A DNA stretch of 64,000 bases from positions 62,001-126,000 of the forward strand of contig DASQKY010000051.1 in NCBI GenBank assembly GCA_035630295.1. The letters run 5' to 3'. Every line of letters begins with the position of its first letter. Within the stretch, counting starts at the first letter, position 1. The stretch comes from Acidimicrobiales bacterium (GTDB taxonomy: Bacteria > Actinomycetota > Acidimicrobiia > Acidimicrobiales > Iamiaceae). Made by a program: the position numbers and the translations under genes. A model generated the notes under the pieces. The model was not told the origin of the DNA, searched no databases, and saw nothing but the letters and a program-made list of their open reading frames with translations. Below are positions 8,502 to 15,827 of the stretch, piece after piece.

Positions 8502-8505
8502 GTTA
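8500..8505 (-). promoter_or_regulatory. Candidate -10 hexamer TAACCT of the acyl-CoA synthetase gene
   Basis: TAACCT on the minus strand overlaps the outer edge of operator B by two bases. This gives a leader of about 45 nt. Confidence 0.4.
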
Positions 8506-8547
8506 GACGGCTGGCTGCCACCGGCGGCGGCCGCCGGCGATCGATGC

Positions 8548-8964
8548 TCAGTGCGGCACCGGCACGGCGACCAGGTCCAGCCCGGCTATGCCATCCAGGT
8601 CATCGGGGTTGGTGGTGAAGAGCGGCAGGTCGTACGACAGCGCCGTTGCCGCGATCATGGCGTCGAAGCGGCGCGCCGCCGCCTTGCGGCCCATGTGACG
8701 CAAGGACCCAGCCACCGAGGCGTAGGCCCGGGCGGCATCGGAGTCGAAGGGCAGGGCCTCGAAGTCGGCCTCAGCCAGTTGGACGTGGTGCTGGCGGACA
8801 GCCCGCTCCTCCTCGGTGGCGGCGAGGAGAGGGCCAACCGACAGCTCGGCCAACGTCACCGTGGAGATGGCGGGCAGGGTAGGCAGGACATCGGGATCCA
8901 GGTGGCGCAGGAGGATGACGATGTTGGTGTCCACGATGCCGCGCCGGGGCTGAGGAGGAGGCAT
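8548..8964 (-). CDS. vapC: PIN-domain ribonuclease toxin, VapC family
   Basis: 138-residue PIN-domain protein, the toxin of a type II toxin-antitoxin pair. The four acidic metal-binding residues expected of PIN nucleases are present: Asp12 (VDTNI), Glu40 (TLAEL), Asp101 (RRFDAMIAA) and Asp121/122 (NPDDL). VapC toxins cut RNA, often tRNA, with Mg2+. ATG 8964 follows the antitoxin stop codon by only 4 bp, so the two are translated together. Base composition is slightly less extreme than in the neighbours, in line with a mobile cassette. No second copy is seen in the window. Confidence 0.92.
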   Translation of the reverse strand: MPPPQPRRGIVDTNIVILLRHLDPDVLPTLPAISTVTLAELSVGPLLAATEEERAVRQHHVQLAEADFEALPFDSDAARAYASVAGSLRHMGRKAAARRFDAMIAATALSYDLPLFTTNPDDLDGIAGLDLVAVPVPH

Positions 8965-8968
8965 CAGG

Positions 8969-9208
8969 TCACCACATCGACTGGTCGGTGAACTCGTCGA
9001 TGTCCCGCCGGAACTGCGCCAGGTCGATGTCGGGGAGGTGGCGGCGCCGGGCCACCAGCTCCTCGGCGGTGAGGGGTGGGCGGCGGACGGGGCGGAGCTC
9101 GGCCACCGGGACGCCGTCGCGGGTGATGGTGATCTCCTCACCGCGGGCGGCGCGGTCCACGATCTCGCCGCCCTTGTTGCGCAGGTCCCGGATGGACACG
9201 TCGGTCAC
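8969..9208 (-). CDS. vapB: VapB-type (prevent-host-death family) antitoxin
   Basis: 79 residues. The N-terminal half (VSIRDLRNKGGEIVDRAARGEEITITRDGVPVAEL) is a Phd/YefM-type DNA-binding fold. The C-terminal half (DIDLAQFRRDIDEF) is the acidic segment that typically wraps the toxin. It should neutralise the downstream VapC and, with it, repress their shared promoter. GTG 9208 is preferred because it follows a TACGGT -10 by 7 bp. A perfect 10 bp palindrome just upstream is the likely operator. Confidence 0.9.
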   Translation of the reverse strand: MTDVSIRDLRNKGGEIVDRAARGEEITITRDGVPVAELRPVRRPPLTAEELVARRRHLPDIDLAQFRRDIDEFTDQSMW

Positions 9209-9215
9209 GAGCCGC

Positions 9216-9221
9216 ACCGTA
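9216..9221 (-). promoter_or_regulatory. -10 hexamer TACGGT of vapBC
   Basis: TACGGT lies 7 bp before the vapB GTG, so transcription probably starts at or next to the start codon. Confidence 0.5.
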
Positions 9222-9231
9222 TCACCGGTGA
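9222..9231. promoter_or_regulatory. Putative VapB operator TCACCGGTGA
   Basis: A perfect 10 bp palindrome abutting the vapBC -10 hexamer. Its position fits autorepression by the VapB-VapC complex. Confidence 0.5.
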
Positions 9232-9249
9232 GACGCTCCTGAACAGGGG

Positions 9250-10248
9250 TTAGAGGACGGCGACGGGTGAGACCGGGGCGCTGGTGGCGCCGACGATGGG
9301 CTCGGGGGTGGCGACCAGGAGGACGTCCCAACGGGCCTCCTCGGCGCAGCGGGCGGAGAGGGCCTCCAGGTCCCAGTTCTGGCCCTGGAGGAGGCCGATG
9401 TCGCGCAGGTGGAGCATGTGCACGCACAGGGTGTCGCTCCAGTCCTCCGACGGTGGGGGGAAGGCCTCGTAGGCGTAGGTGTCGGTGAACAGGCCGGCCA
9501 GGTCGTGGCGCCGCACCCACTCCACCGAGCCCAGCGACGGCCCCGGGAACCGGTAGCGGTCGCCCAGGGTGTACAGCTCCCGGCGGCCGGCGTGGAGGTG
9601 GCGCACGGACCCGGTGCGGAGCAGGACCACGTCGCCGGGTTCGGGGCGGAGGCCGGCGGCGGCGTAGGCCTCGTCCAGGTCGTCGCCGGTCACGGCGTAG
9701 CCGGGGTCGATCTCGTCCAGGGCCTCGACCCCCCGCAGCCGGCCCAGGTCCACCACCACCCCCCGGGTCATGATGGGGGTCAGGGTCTCGGCCCCGCACA
9801 CCGAGGCCCCCGTCTCGGGCGACACCGACGAGGCCGGAAAGCCGTTCCAGATCAGCCCGTCATAGGACACGTGGGCCAGGGTGTCGACGTGGGTGCCGGC
9901 GCAGGTGGCCATGTGCACGGCGTCGTCGCTGGCCGCCCACACTCCGGGGGCGTGGGGGTCCCGCTGGTTGACGACGAGGGGCTCCAGCACCGGGTTGGAC
10001 CGGTGGGCGGGCTGGCCCACCTGGGGCCCGTCGGGCCCGAGGGGCAGGGCCAGGCTGATCCGCTCCCCGGTCCGCACGCACGCGGTCCCCCGGCGGGCGG
10101 CGGCCTCGTCCAGCAGGTTGGCGCACCCCCGCTGGTCGTCGTCGCCCCACCGCCCCCAGTTGGACACCCGGGCCCGTACCTCCTCGACGTGGGGTGGCAA
10201 GGTCGGGGACCGCACGCTCTGACCGGCCGCGCCCCGGGGAACGGTCAC
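9250..10248 (-). CDS. Cyclase-family metal-dependent hydrolase (kynurenine formamidase-like)
   Basis: 332 residues of the cyclase/KynB-like family (PF04199). The signature HxGTHxDxxxH is present as CAGTHVDTLAHVS, and is the likely divalent metal site. PGDVVLLRTG and the closing ATPEPIVGATSAPVSPVAVL are also typical. Family members hydrolyse amides or cyclic substrates such as N-formylkynurenine or isatin; the substrate here is unknown. GTG 10248 is chosen because GGGAGG precedes it by 4 bp and homology-like sequence begins soon after. Upstream reading frame has no domain character. Its neighbours are catabolic dehydrogenases. Confidence 0.85.
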   Translation of the reverse strand: MTVPRGAAGQSVRSPTLPPHVEEVRARVSNWGRWGDDDQRGCANLLDEAAARRGTACVRTGERISLALPLGPDGPQVGQPAHRSNPVLEPLVVNQRDPHAPGVWAASDDAVHMATCAGTHVDTLAHVSYDGLIWNGFPASSVSPETGASVCGAETLTPIMTRGVVVDLGRLRGVEALDEIDPGYAVTGDDLDEAYAAAGLRPEPGDVVLLRTGSVRHLHAGRRELYTLGDRYRFPGPSLGSVEWVRRHDLAGLFTDTYAYEAFPPPSEDWSDTLCVHMLHLRDIGLLQGQNWDLEALSARCAEEARWDVLLVATPEPIVGATSAPVSPVAVL

Positions 10249-10387
10249 GGGGCCTCCCGGCCGGCGATGCCCGACTGCACGACGATGGCGGGCCCGGCGC
10301 GTTGACGCCCGACCGGCCGGCGCTCTCGACGTGGGGCGCCAGCCGGCCCGCCACGGGCCCGACACCTGACGAGGCGCACGTACCCGG

Positions 10388-11455
10388 TCACGTCACGTCC
10401 AGGACGGCCCGGTTGACCGTGCCGTCCTGCAGGGCGGCCAGGGCGTCGTGCACGCCGTCGAGCGGGAACGTGGCCGACACCAGCTCGTCCAGCAGCAGCC
10501 GGCCCGCCTTGTACAGGTCCACGAACAGCGGGACGTCGTGGTGGGGCCGGGCCGTGCCGTAGCGGCAGCCCAGGATGGACTTGTCGTTGTAGAGCGACTG
10601 GACCACGAAGCTGGCCTCGGTGCCCAGCTTGGGCACGCCCAGCAGCACGCATTGGCCTCCCCAGTCGAGGGTGTCGACCGCGGTGCGGATCAGCGCCGGG
10701 TGGCCCACGCACTCGAAGGCGTGGTCGACCCCGTCGGGGCAGATCTCCCTGACCGCGGCGACGGTGTCGACCTCGGGCCCGGCGGTGACGAAGTGGGTGG
10801 CCCCGAAGGCCCGGGCTGCGGCCTCCTTGGCCGGGTTGGCGTCCACCGCGATGATCGGGAGGGCATCGCTGAGGCGCAGGCCCTGGAGGACGTTGAGGCC
10901 GATGCCGCCCACGCCGATGACCACCGCGGACTGCCCGTGGGTGGGCCGGGCCCGGTTGAGCACGGCCCCGACCCCGGTGACCACCGCGCAGCCGATGAGG
11001 CAGGCCGAGCGCAACGGCACGTCGGGGTCGATGACCACGGCCTGGTTCTCCTTGACCACGGTGGCCTCGGCGAACACCCCGGCGTTGGCGAACTGGAAGG
11101 CCTTGGTGCCGCCCACCGTGAACGGGGCCCGGAGCTTGCCGTAGCCCTCCCGGCAGTGCGACGGCAGGCCCCGGGCGCAGGCCGGGCAGTGGCCGCAGAA
11201 GCCCATGGTGGTCAGCACCACGTGGTCGCCGACGCCCACCGAGGTGACGGCGTCGCCCACCGCCTCCACCACCCCGGCCCCCTCGTGGCCCAGCACCACC
11301 GGCGTCGGGAAGGGGATGGTGCCGTCGACCACCGACACGTCGCTGTGGCACAGCCCGGCGGCGTGCACCCGCACCCGCACCTCGTCGGCCCGCACGTCGC
11401 GCACCTCCACGTCGTGGCGGACCTCCAGCTCACCGGTCCACACGATGCCCTTCAC
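10388..11455 (-). CDS. Zinc-dependent alcohol dehydrogenase (class III-like MDR family)
   Basis: 355-residue medium-chain dehydrogenase. Catalytic zinc ligands are visible as Cys in AAGLCHSD and His in LGHEGAG. Four structural-zinc cysteines lie in GFCGHCPACARGLPSHC. The nucleotide-binding motif is VIGVGGIGLN, and an Asp-ending strand (IIAVDAN) suggests NAD. It likely oxidises an alcohol to an aldehyde. The aldehyde dehydrogenase gene lies directly upstream with a 16 bp gap, so the pair can carry alcohol to acid in two steps. GTG 11455 has GAGGAGG 4 bp upstream. An ATP-like chaperone role is excluded by the intact metal sites. Confidence 0.92.
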   Translation of the reverse strand: MKGIVWTGELEVRHDVEVRDVRADEVRVRVHAAGLCHSDVSVVDGTIPFPTPVVLGHEGAGVVEAVGDAVTSVGVGDHVVLTTMGFCGHCPACARGLPSHCREGYGKLRAPFTVGGTKAFQFANAGVFAEATVVKENQAVVIDPDVPLRSACLIGCAVVTGVGAVLNRARPTHGQSAVVIGVGGIGLNVLQGLRLSDALPIIAVDANPAKEAAARAFGATHFVTAGPEVDTVAAVREICPDGVDHAFECVGHPALIRTAVDTLDWGGQCVLLGVPKLGTEASFVVQSLYNDKSILGCRYGTARPHHDVPLFVDLYKAGRLLLDELVSATFPLDGVHDALAALQDGTVNRAVLDVT

Positions 11456-11471
11456 CGGTCCTCCTCGGGGT

Positions 11472-12932
11472 TCATCCGGCCCACATGATCGACTGCATCT
11501 CGCTGTAGGCGTGGAGGCCCCACTGGCCGCCGTCGCGGCCCACGCCGGAGCGCTTGAAGCCCCCGAAGGCGGCCTCGTGGTTGCGCTGCAGGGTGTTGAT
11601 GCCCACGTTGCCGCACTCCAGGCGCTTGGCCACGGCCATGGCCCGCCCGGTGTCACGAGAGAAGACGTAGGAGTACAGGCCGTAGTCGCTGTCGTTGGCC
11701 AGGGCCACGGCCTCGTCGGGGTCGTCGAAGGGCATGGCCACCACCACCGGGCCGAAGATCTCCTCCCGGGCCGCCCGCATGTCGTTGGTGGCGTCGGCCA
11801 GGAGGGTGGGGGCCACGTAGAAGCCGGTCTCCAGATCGGGCCGGGTCCCCCCGGCCACCGCGGTGGCCCCCTCGTCCAGGGCCGAGCGCACGTGGCCCTC
11901 GACCCGATCGCGGTGGGCCCCGGAGATGACCGGTCCCAGCACGGTGTCGCGCTCGGTGGGGTCGCCCACCTTGAGCTGGCCGGCCCGGGCCGCCATGGCC
12001 GCCACCACCTCGTCGTAGCGGCTGCGCTGGACCAGCAGCCGGGTGGGCGAGGTGCAGATCTGGCCCGAGTGGAACGTCCACGTGCTCGAGACGTTGGCCA
12101 CCACGGCGTCCACCTCCGCGTCCTCGAAGACGATGGCCGCCCCCTTGCCCCCCAGCTCCAGCAGCAGCCGCTTCATCCGGCCGCCGGCCACCTCGGCGAT
12201 GCGGCACCCCACCGCGGTCGAGCCGGTGAAGGAGACCATGTCCACGTCCGGCGAGGTGGTGAGGGCCTCGGCCGCCTCGACGGTGTCGGCGGCCACCAGG
12301 TTGACCACCCCGGGCGGGAACCCGGCCTCCTCGAAGGCCCGGGCCAGGAGGATGGTGCCCAGCGGGTCCTGCACCGGGGGCTTGACCACCACGGTGTTGC
12401 CCATGGCCAGGGCGGGGGCGATCTTGCCGGCCATGTTGGTGAGGGGGAAGTTGTAGGCGGCCAGGCAGGCCACCACGCCGACCGGGGCCCGGTGCTCGAC
12501 GGCGCCCACGATGCCGCCGGGGGCCAGGGGCGTGGTGGGCATGACCGCCGGCGGCAGGGGCACCTCGGTGGTGACGGCCTTGGCGTAGTAGCGGAACCGG
12601 GCCCCGGCCTGGCCCACCTGCAGGGCCTTGGTGACCCGGGTGGTGGCCCCCGTCTCGGCCTGGGTGACCGGGACCAGCTCGTCGCGCCGGGTGTCGATGA
12701 TGTCGGCCACCCGGGCCAGCAGGGCGGCCCGCTCCTCGGTGGGGGTGGCGGCCCAGCCCTTCTGGGCGGCCCGGGCCGCGGCGCAGGCGTCGGCCGCCTG
12801 GGCCACCGAGGCGTTGGGGGCGACGCCCACGACCTGCTCGGTGGCCGGGTTGGTGACCGGGTAGCCGCCCTCGCCCTCGACCCACTCGCCCCCGATGAGG
12901 AGCCGGTGGTCGTGGTCCGGGGCGAGGGTCAC
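11472..12932 (-). CDS. NAD(P)-dependent aldehyde dehydrogenase
   Basis: 486 residues, the normal length for the ALDH superfamily. The general base Glu259 is in LLLELGGKG and the nucleophile Cys293 is in HSGQICTSP. The coenzyme motif FTGSTAVG and the Asn of the oxyanion hole (YNFP) are present. It oxidises an aldehyde to a carboxylate in the cytoplasm. A 14 bp KstR-like site (12941-12954) overlaps its -10 hexamer, and the start codon is 6 bp from that hexamer, so the gene is probably leaderless and tightly repressed. It forms an operon with the downstream alcohol dehydrogenase. Confidence 0.93.
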   Translation of the reverse strand: MTLAPDHDHRLLIGGEWVEGEGGYPVTNPATEQVVGVAPNASVAQAADACAAARAAQKGWAATPTEERAALLARVADIIDTRRDELVPVTQAETGATTRVTKALQVGQAGARFRYYAKAVTTEVPLPPAVMPTTPLAPGGIVGAVEHRAPVGVVACLAAYNFPLTNMAGKIAPALAMGNTVVVKPPVQDPLGTILLARAFEEAGFPPGVVNLVAADTVEAAEALTTSPDVDMVSFTGSTAVGCRIAEVAGGRMKRLLLELGGKGAAIVFEDAEVDAVVANVSSTWTFHSGQICTSPTRLLVQRSRYDEVVAAMAARAGQLKVGDPTERDTVLGPVISGAHRDRVEGHVRSALDEGATAVAGGTRPDLETGFYVAPTLLADATNDMRAAREEIFGPVVVAMPFDDPDEAVALANDSDYGLYSYVFSRDTGRAMAVAKRLECGNVGINTLQRNHEAAFGGFKRSGVGRDGGQWGLHAYSEMQSIMWAG

Positions 12933-12938
12933 GGCCGG

Positions 12939-12944
12939 ACTGTA
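12939..12944 (-). promoter_or_regulatory. -10 hexamer TACAGT of the aldehyde dehydrogenase gene
   Basis: TACAGT stands 6 bp before GTG 12932 and shares four bases with the KstR-like operator. Confidence 0.5.
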
Positions 12945-12954
12945 ACCCGTTCTA
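12941..12954. promoter_or_regulatory. KstR-like operator K1: TGTAACCCGTTCTA
   Basis: It matches TnnAACnnGTTnnA, the published 14 bp KstR consensus of mycobacterial sterol catabolism, at every fixed position. It overlaps the aldehyde dehydrogenase promoter. Confidence 0.6.
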
Positions 12955-12957
12955 TTT

Positions 12958-14166
12958 CTACGGCGCGAGGTCGAGGCCGAGCATCTCGATGGCGTTGCCC
13001 CGGACCAGCTTGCGGACCACGTCGGTGGGCAGGTTGCCCATCAGCTTCTCGCCCACCTCACGGCTCTTGGGCCACGTGGAGTCGGAGTGGGGGTAGTCGG
13101 TCTCGAAGCAGATGTTGTCGACGCCGCACTTCTCGATGTTCTCCAAGCCGTACACGTCGTCGAAGAAGCAGCCGTAGACCTGGCGGTAGTAGTAGGTGCT
13201 GGGCGGCTCGGGCACGATGTCGGCCACGCCACCCCAGGCCCGGTTCTCCTCCCACACGTTGTCGGCCCGCTCCAGGATGTAGGGGATCCACCCGATCTGG
13301 CCCTCGCTGTAGGCCAGCTTCAGGGTGGGCAACCGCTCCAGCCAACCCGAGAACAGCCAGTCGGTCAGGGAGCTCATGGCGTTGCCGAAGGTGAGGGTGG
13401 AGCCCACCGCGGCGGGGGCGTCGGCCGAGGTCGAGGGCATCTTGGACGACGAGCCGATGTGCATGTTGATGACGGTGCCGGTCTCGGCGCAGGCCCGGAA
13501 GAACGGCTCCCAGTGGTCGGTGTGGATGCTGGGCAGGCCCAAGTAGGGCGGGATCTCGCTGAAGCACACGGCCCGCACACCCCGGGCGGCGTTGCGGCGC
13601 ACCTCGGCCGCGGCCAGCTCGACGTCCCACAGGTGGGTGATGGTCAGGGGGACGAGGCGCCCGCCCGAGTCGCCGCACCACTCCTCCACCATCCAGTCGT
13701 TGTAGGCCTTGACGCACAGGTCGGCCAGCACCTTGTCGTCGGCCTCCATGAACGTCTGGCCGCAGAACCGGGGGAACGACGGGAAGCACATCTGGGCCTC
13801 GGTCCAGTTCGTGTCCATGTCCTCCAGGCGGGCCCTGGGGTCCCAGCAGCCCCGGCGCATCTCCTCATACGTGATGCCGGTGACCTTCACCTCGTCGCGG
13901 TCGAAGCCCACCGCGGCCGACAGCCGGGTCTGGGGGATCCTCTTGTCCTCGTAGAGCCACCAGTCGCACAGCTCGCCGTCGTCGGAGGGCTGGTAGCTGA
14001 ACACCCCGCCCACGAACTGCATGGTCCCCCGCTCCTGGACGGTGCGGGGGCCGACGTCGTGGTACTGCCGGGGCAGGCGGTCGAGCCACACCGTCCGGTG
14101 CTCGATGACGTGGTCGTCGACCGAGACGATCTTGGGGAAGTCCTCGGCGGGGGCCATGCGCGGCAT
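12958..14166 (-). CDS. Amidohydrolase-family metal-dependent hydrolase (paralogue 1)
   Basis: 402 residues of the Amidohydro_2 (PF04909) TIM-barrel family. It opens with KIVSVDDHVIE, the Asp/His N-terminal metal element. Later conserved parts are MHIGSSSKMP, SEGQIGWIPYILER and FETDYPHSDSTWP, which carry further His and Asp ligands. Members decarboxylate or hydrolyse aromatic and related acids. This subtype, with WMVEEWCGDSGG and PEPPSTYYY, is recurrent in actinobacteria that break down sterols and aromatics, but its substrate is not known. It is a close paralogue of the gene at 28777. Operator C is 14 bp upstream. ATG 14166 is used; an ATG at 14157 is possible. Confidence 0.87.
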   Translation of the reverse strand: MPRMAPAEDFPKIVSVDDHVIEHRTVWLDRLPRQYHDVGPRTVQERGTMQFVGGVFSYQPSDDGELCDWWLYEDKRIPQTRLSAAVGFDRDEVKVTGITYEEMRRGCWDPRARLEDMDTNWTEAQMCFPSFPRFCGQTFMEADDKVLADLCVKAYNDWMVEEWCGDSGGRLVPLTITHLWDVELAAAEVRRNAARGVRAVCFSEIPPYLGLPSIHTDHWEPFFRACAETGTVINMHIGSSSKMPSTSADAPAAVGSTLTFGNAMSSLTDWLFSGWLERLPTLKLAYSEGQIGWIPYILERADNVWEENRAWGGVADIVPEPPSTYYYRQVYGCFFDDVYGLENIEKCGVDNICFETDYPHSDSTWPKSREVGEKLMGNLPTDVVRKLVRGNAIEMLGLDLAP

Positions 14167-14179
14167 GGTACCCCTGGAT

Positions 14180-14194
14180 CTGACGGTCCGTCAG
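14180..14194. promoter_or_regulatory. Operator C: CTGACGGTCCGTCAG
   Basis: Perfect arms, with a centre of GGTCC. It sits 14 bp upstream of the first amidohydrolase ATG. Confidence 0.75.
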
Positions 14195-14221
14195 GTGTCG
14201 CCGACGGGCGGCGGGGGGGCC

Positions 14222-14905
14222 TCAACCGTCCTGGAGGTCGATCACCAGGCGGGACGGGGAGCCCAGCGTGCTCACCGTGAACGGCACCCGTTCCTCCGCC
14301 CCCAGCACCCAGGTCAGGAGGGCCTCGAAGTCGCCGGTGCGGACCGCCTCGGTCACCGCGCCGCCGGTGGGGCCGGCCAGGCGGGTGGGGCCGTCGTAGG
14401 TGGGGACGCCGGCGTCCAGGTCGAAGCCCGTGGCCGGCTGGACCAGCACCTGCAGGAAGGCCTCCCCCTCGAGGTCCACCGGGTCCCCGGAGCCGTCCTC
14501 GGTGATCGGGCCGTCGACCCACCGCACCTCGTAGCCGGGCCGGACCTCGCCGTCGAACTCCAGCACGAACCGGGTGGCCACCGGCTGCTGGCCCACCCGG
14601 GCCGCCACCAGCTGGGCCGTGCCGGTGCCGTCGGGCTCGGCCGACTTGGCCTCCTCGTCGCCGTCGAAGGCCGGAACGGTGGTGGCGGTGCCCGGGGCCT
14701 CGTCGGTCGTGGCGGTGCCGGGGTCGTCGGTGGACGGCGAGGTGGACCCGGTGTCGGTGTCGGTGTCGGCGGGCGCCGTGGTGGTGACCGAGGTAGTGAT
14801 GGTGCCGCCGTCCCCCTCGTCGCCGTCGTCGTCGCCGCAGCCCACGACGGCCAGGGCGAGGACGAGGGCCAGGACGGCGGGCAGCAGGGGGCGGCGGAGG
14901 ACCAT
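14222..14905 (-). CDS. AMIN-like domain lipoprotein
   Basis: 227 residues. The signal peptide ends in VVGC with the lipidated Cys at 23. Residues 24-90 are an Asp/Thr/Ser/Pro-rich linker. Residues 95-227 look like an AMIN-type beta domain: RFVLEFDGEVRPGYEVRWV, then FLQVLVQPATGFDLDAG, and a closing PSRLVIDLQDG. AMIN domains bind peptidoglycan or serve as surface localisation modules, so an envelope-associated role is likely. ATG 14905 follows TAGGCT by 7 bp. It is monocistronic on present evidence. Confidence 0.75.
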   Translation of the reverse strand: MVLRRPLLPAVLALVLALAVVGCGDDDGDEGDGGTITTSVTTTAPADTDTDTGSTSPSTDDPGTATTDEAPGTATTVPAFDGDEEAKSAEPDGTGTAQLVAARVGQQPVATRFVLEFDGEVRPGYEVRWVDGPITEDGSGDPVDLEGEAFLQVLVQPATGFDLDAGVPTYDGPTRLAGPTGGAVTEAVRTGDFEALLTWVLGAEERVPFTVSTLGSPSRLVIDLQDG

Positions 14906-14912
14906 GGGCCGG

Positions 14913-14918
14913 AGCCTA
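14913..14918 (-). promoter_or_regulatory. -10 hexamer TAGGCT of the AMIN-like lipoprotein gene
   Basis: TAGGCT is 7 bp before the ATG at 14905, the leaderless arrangement. Confidence 0.45.
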
Positions 14919-14970
14919 GGGACCTGGCCACGCCGAGAGGTCGACCCGACGCGCCGCGTCGTCGGAGGGG

Positions 14971-15765
14971 CTACCAGAGCTGGTCGGCGTAGGTGTCGGT
15001 GCCGGGGACGGTGGGCTTGAAGGGAGCGAGGAGGGCGACGGTGCCCAGGCCGGCCCCGGCCAGCGCGGCCGGCACCCCGGCCCAGGCCGGGGCCCAGGTG
15101 GCGGCCACGTCGGTGTCGACGAAGGCCAGGAGCAGCGTGCGGTCCCCGGGGCCCTGGCCGGGGACGTCGGACGGCGCGTCGGCGGGCATGGGCACCGGCT
15201 CGAACACGGCCGTGACCTCGGCGCCGGGCGAGGCCTCGCCCCACCAGGCGGCCACCGCGGCCGAGCCCACCCCCGGGGCCCGGTCGACCAGCAGCAGCAC
15301 CAACGACGGTGACCGGTGGTCGAGGGCCAGCTCCACCGGCACCCCATCGTGGCGGCCCGGCACCTCGGAGTGGAACCGGTACATCACGGTGTGGACGTGG
15401 TCGCGGTGCGGGAACATGCGCTCGGCGTCGACGAGCCACCGCACCTGGCGGGTGCCCCACTCCATCCACTCGCCGAACTTGCCGGCCACGATCCAGTAGA
15501 GCGACAGGTACGAGCCGGCCGCCGGGTCGGGGGCCACGGTGGAGCCCGGGGCCCGCAGGTCCTTGAGGTCGCGGGTGGCCACGTACCGGGCCCCCGACAG
15601 GGTCCAGGCCCCCAGCATGCAGCCGGCGTAGAAGTGGTCCCGCTCGTACCACCGGTTGTAGGCCACCTCGTGGCCGCGGTGGGGCTCGACCAGGGTGACC
15701 AGGGCCCCGCCCAGCTCCACCGGCCGCCCCCGCCGGCTCTTCCCGGTGCCCACGTCCTGCCCCAC
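14971..15765 (-). CDS. Conserved hypothetical protein, possible dimeric alpha/beta-barrel fold
   Basis: 264 residues with no clear signature. An early segment (EVAYNRWYERDHFYAGCMLG) resembles the start of ferredoxin-like alpha/beta-barrel proteins such as the EthD or antibiotic-biosynthesis-monooxygenase groups. A middle hydrophobic strand region and a second WAPAWAGVPAALAGAGLGTVALLAPF segment suggest two tandem modules. No metal or flavin motif is visible. GTG 15765 has AGGAG 6 bp upstream. A KstR-like site lies 49 bp before the start, linking it to the catabolic genes. A role in sterol or aromatic degradation is inference from regulation only. Confidence 0.6.
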   Translation of the reverse strand: MGQDVGTGKSRRGRPVELGGALVTLVEPHRGHEVAYNRWYERDHFYAGCMLGAWTLSGARYVATRDLKDLRAPGSTVAPDPAAGSYLSLYWIVAGKFGEWMEWGTRQVRWLVDAERMFPHRDHVHTVMYRFHSEVPGRHDGVPVELALDHRSPSLVLLLVDRAPGVGSAAVAAWWGEASPGAEVTAVFEPVPMPADAPSDVPGQGPGDRTLLLAFVDTDVAATWAPAWAGVPAALAGAGLGTVALLAPFKPTVPGTDTYADQLW

Positions 15766-15809
15766 GTCGCACTCCTGACCGCTCGGGTGCGCCCGGCCGG
15801 CGCCGCCTC

Positions 15810-15815
15810 AAACTA
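15810..15815 (-). promoter_or_regulatory. Candidate -10 hexamer TAGTTT of the 14971-15765 gene
   Basis: TAGTTT abuts operator K2 and would give a leader of roughly 38 nt that includes the AGGAG ribosome site. Confidence 0.4.
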
Positions 15816-15827
15816 GAACACGTTTCA
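15814..15827. promoter_or_regulatory. KstR-like operator K2: TAGAACACGTTTCA
   Basis: It fits TnnAACnnGTTnnA fully and shares 17 consecutive bases (ACTAGAACACGTTTCAG) with operator K3. It overlaps the last codon of the MFS gene and precedes the 14971-15765 gene. Confidence 0.65.
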
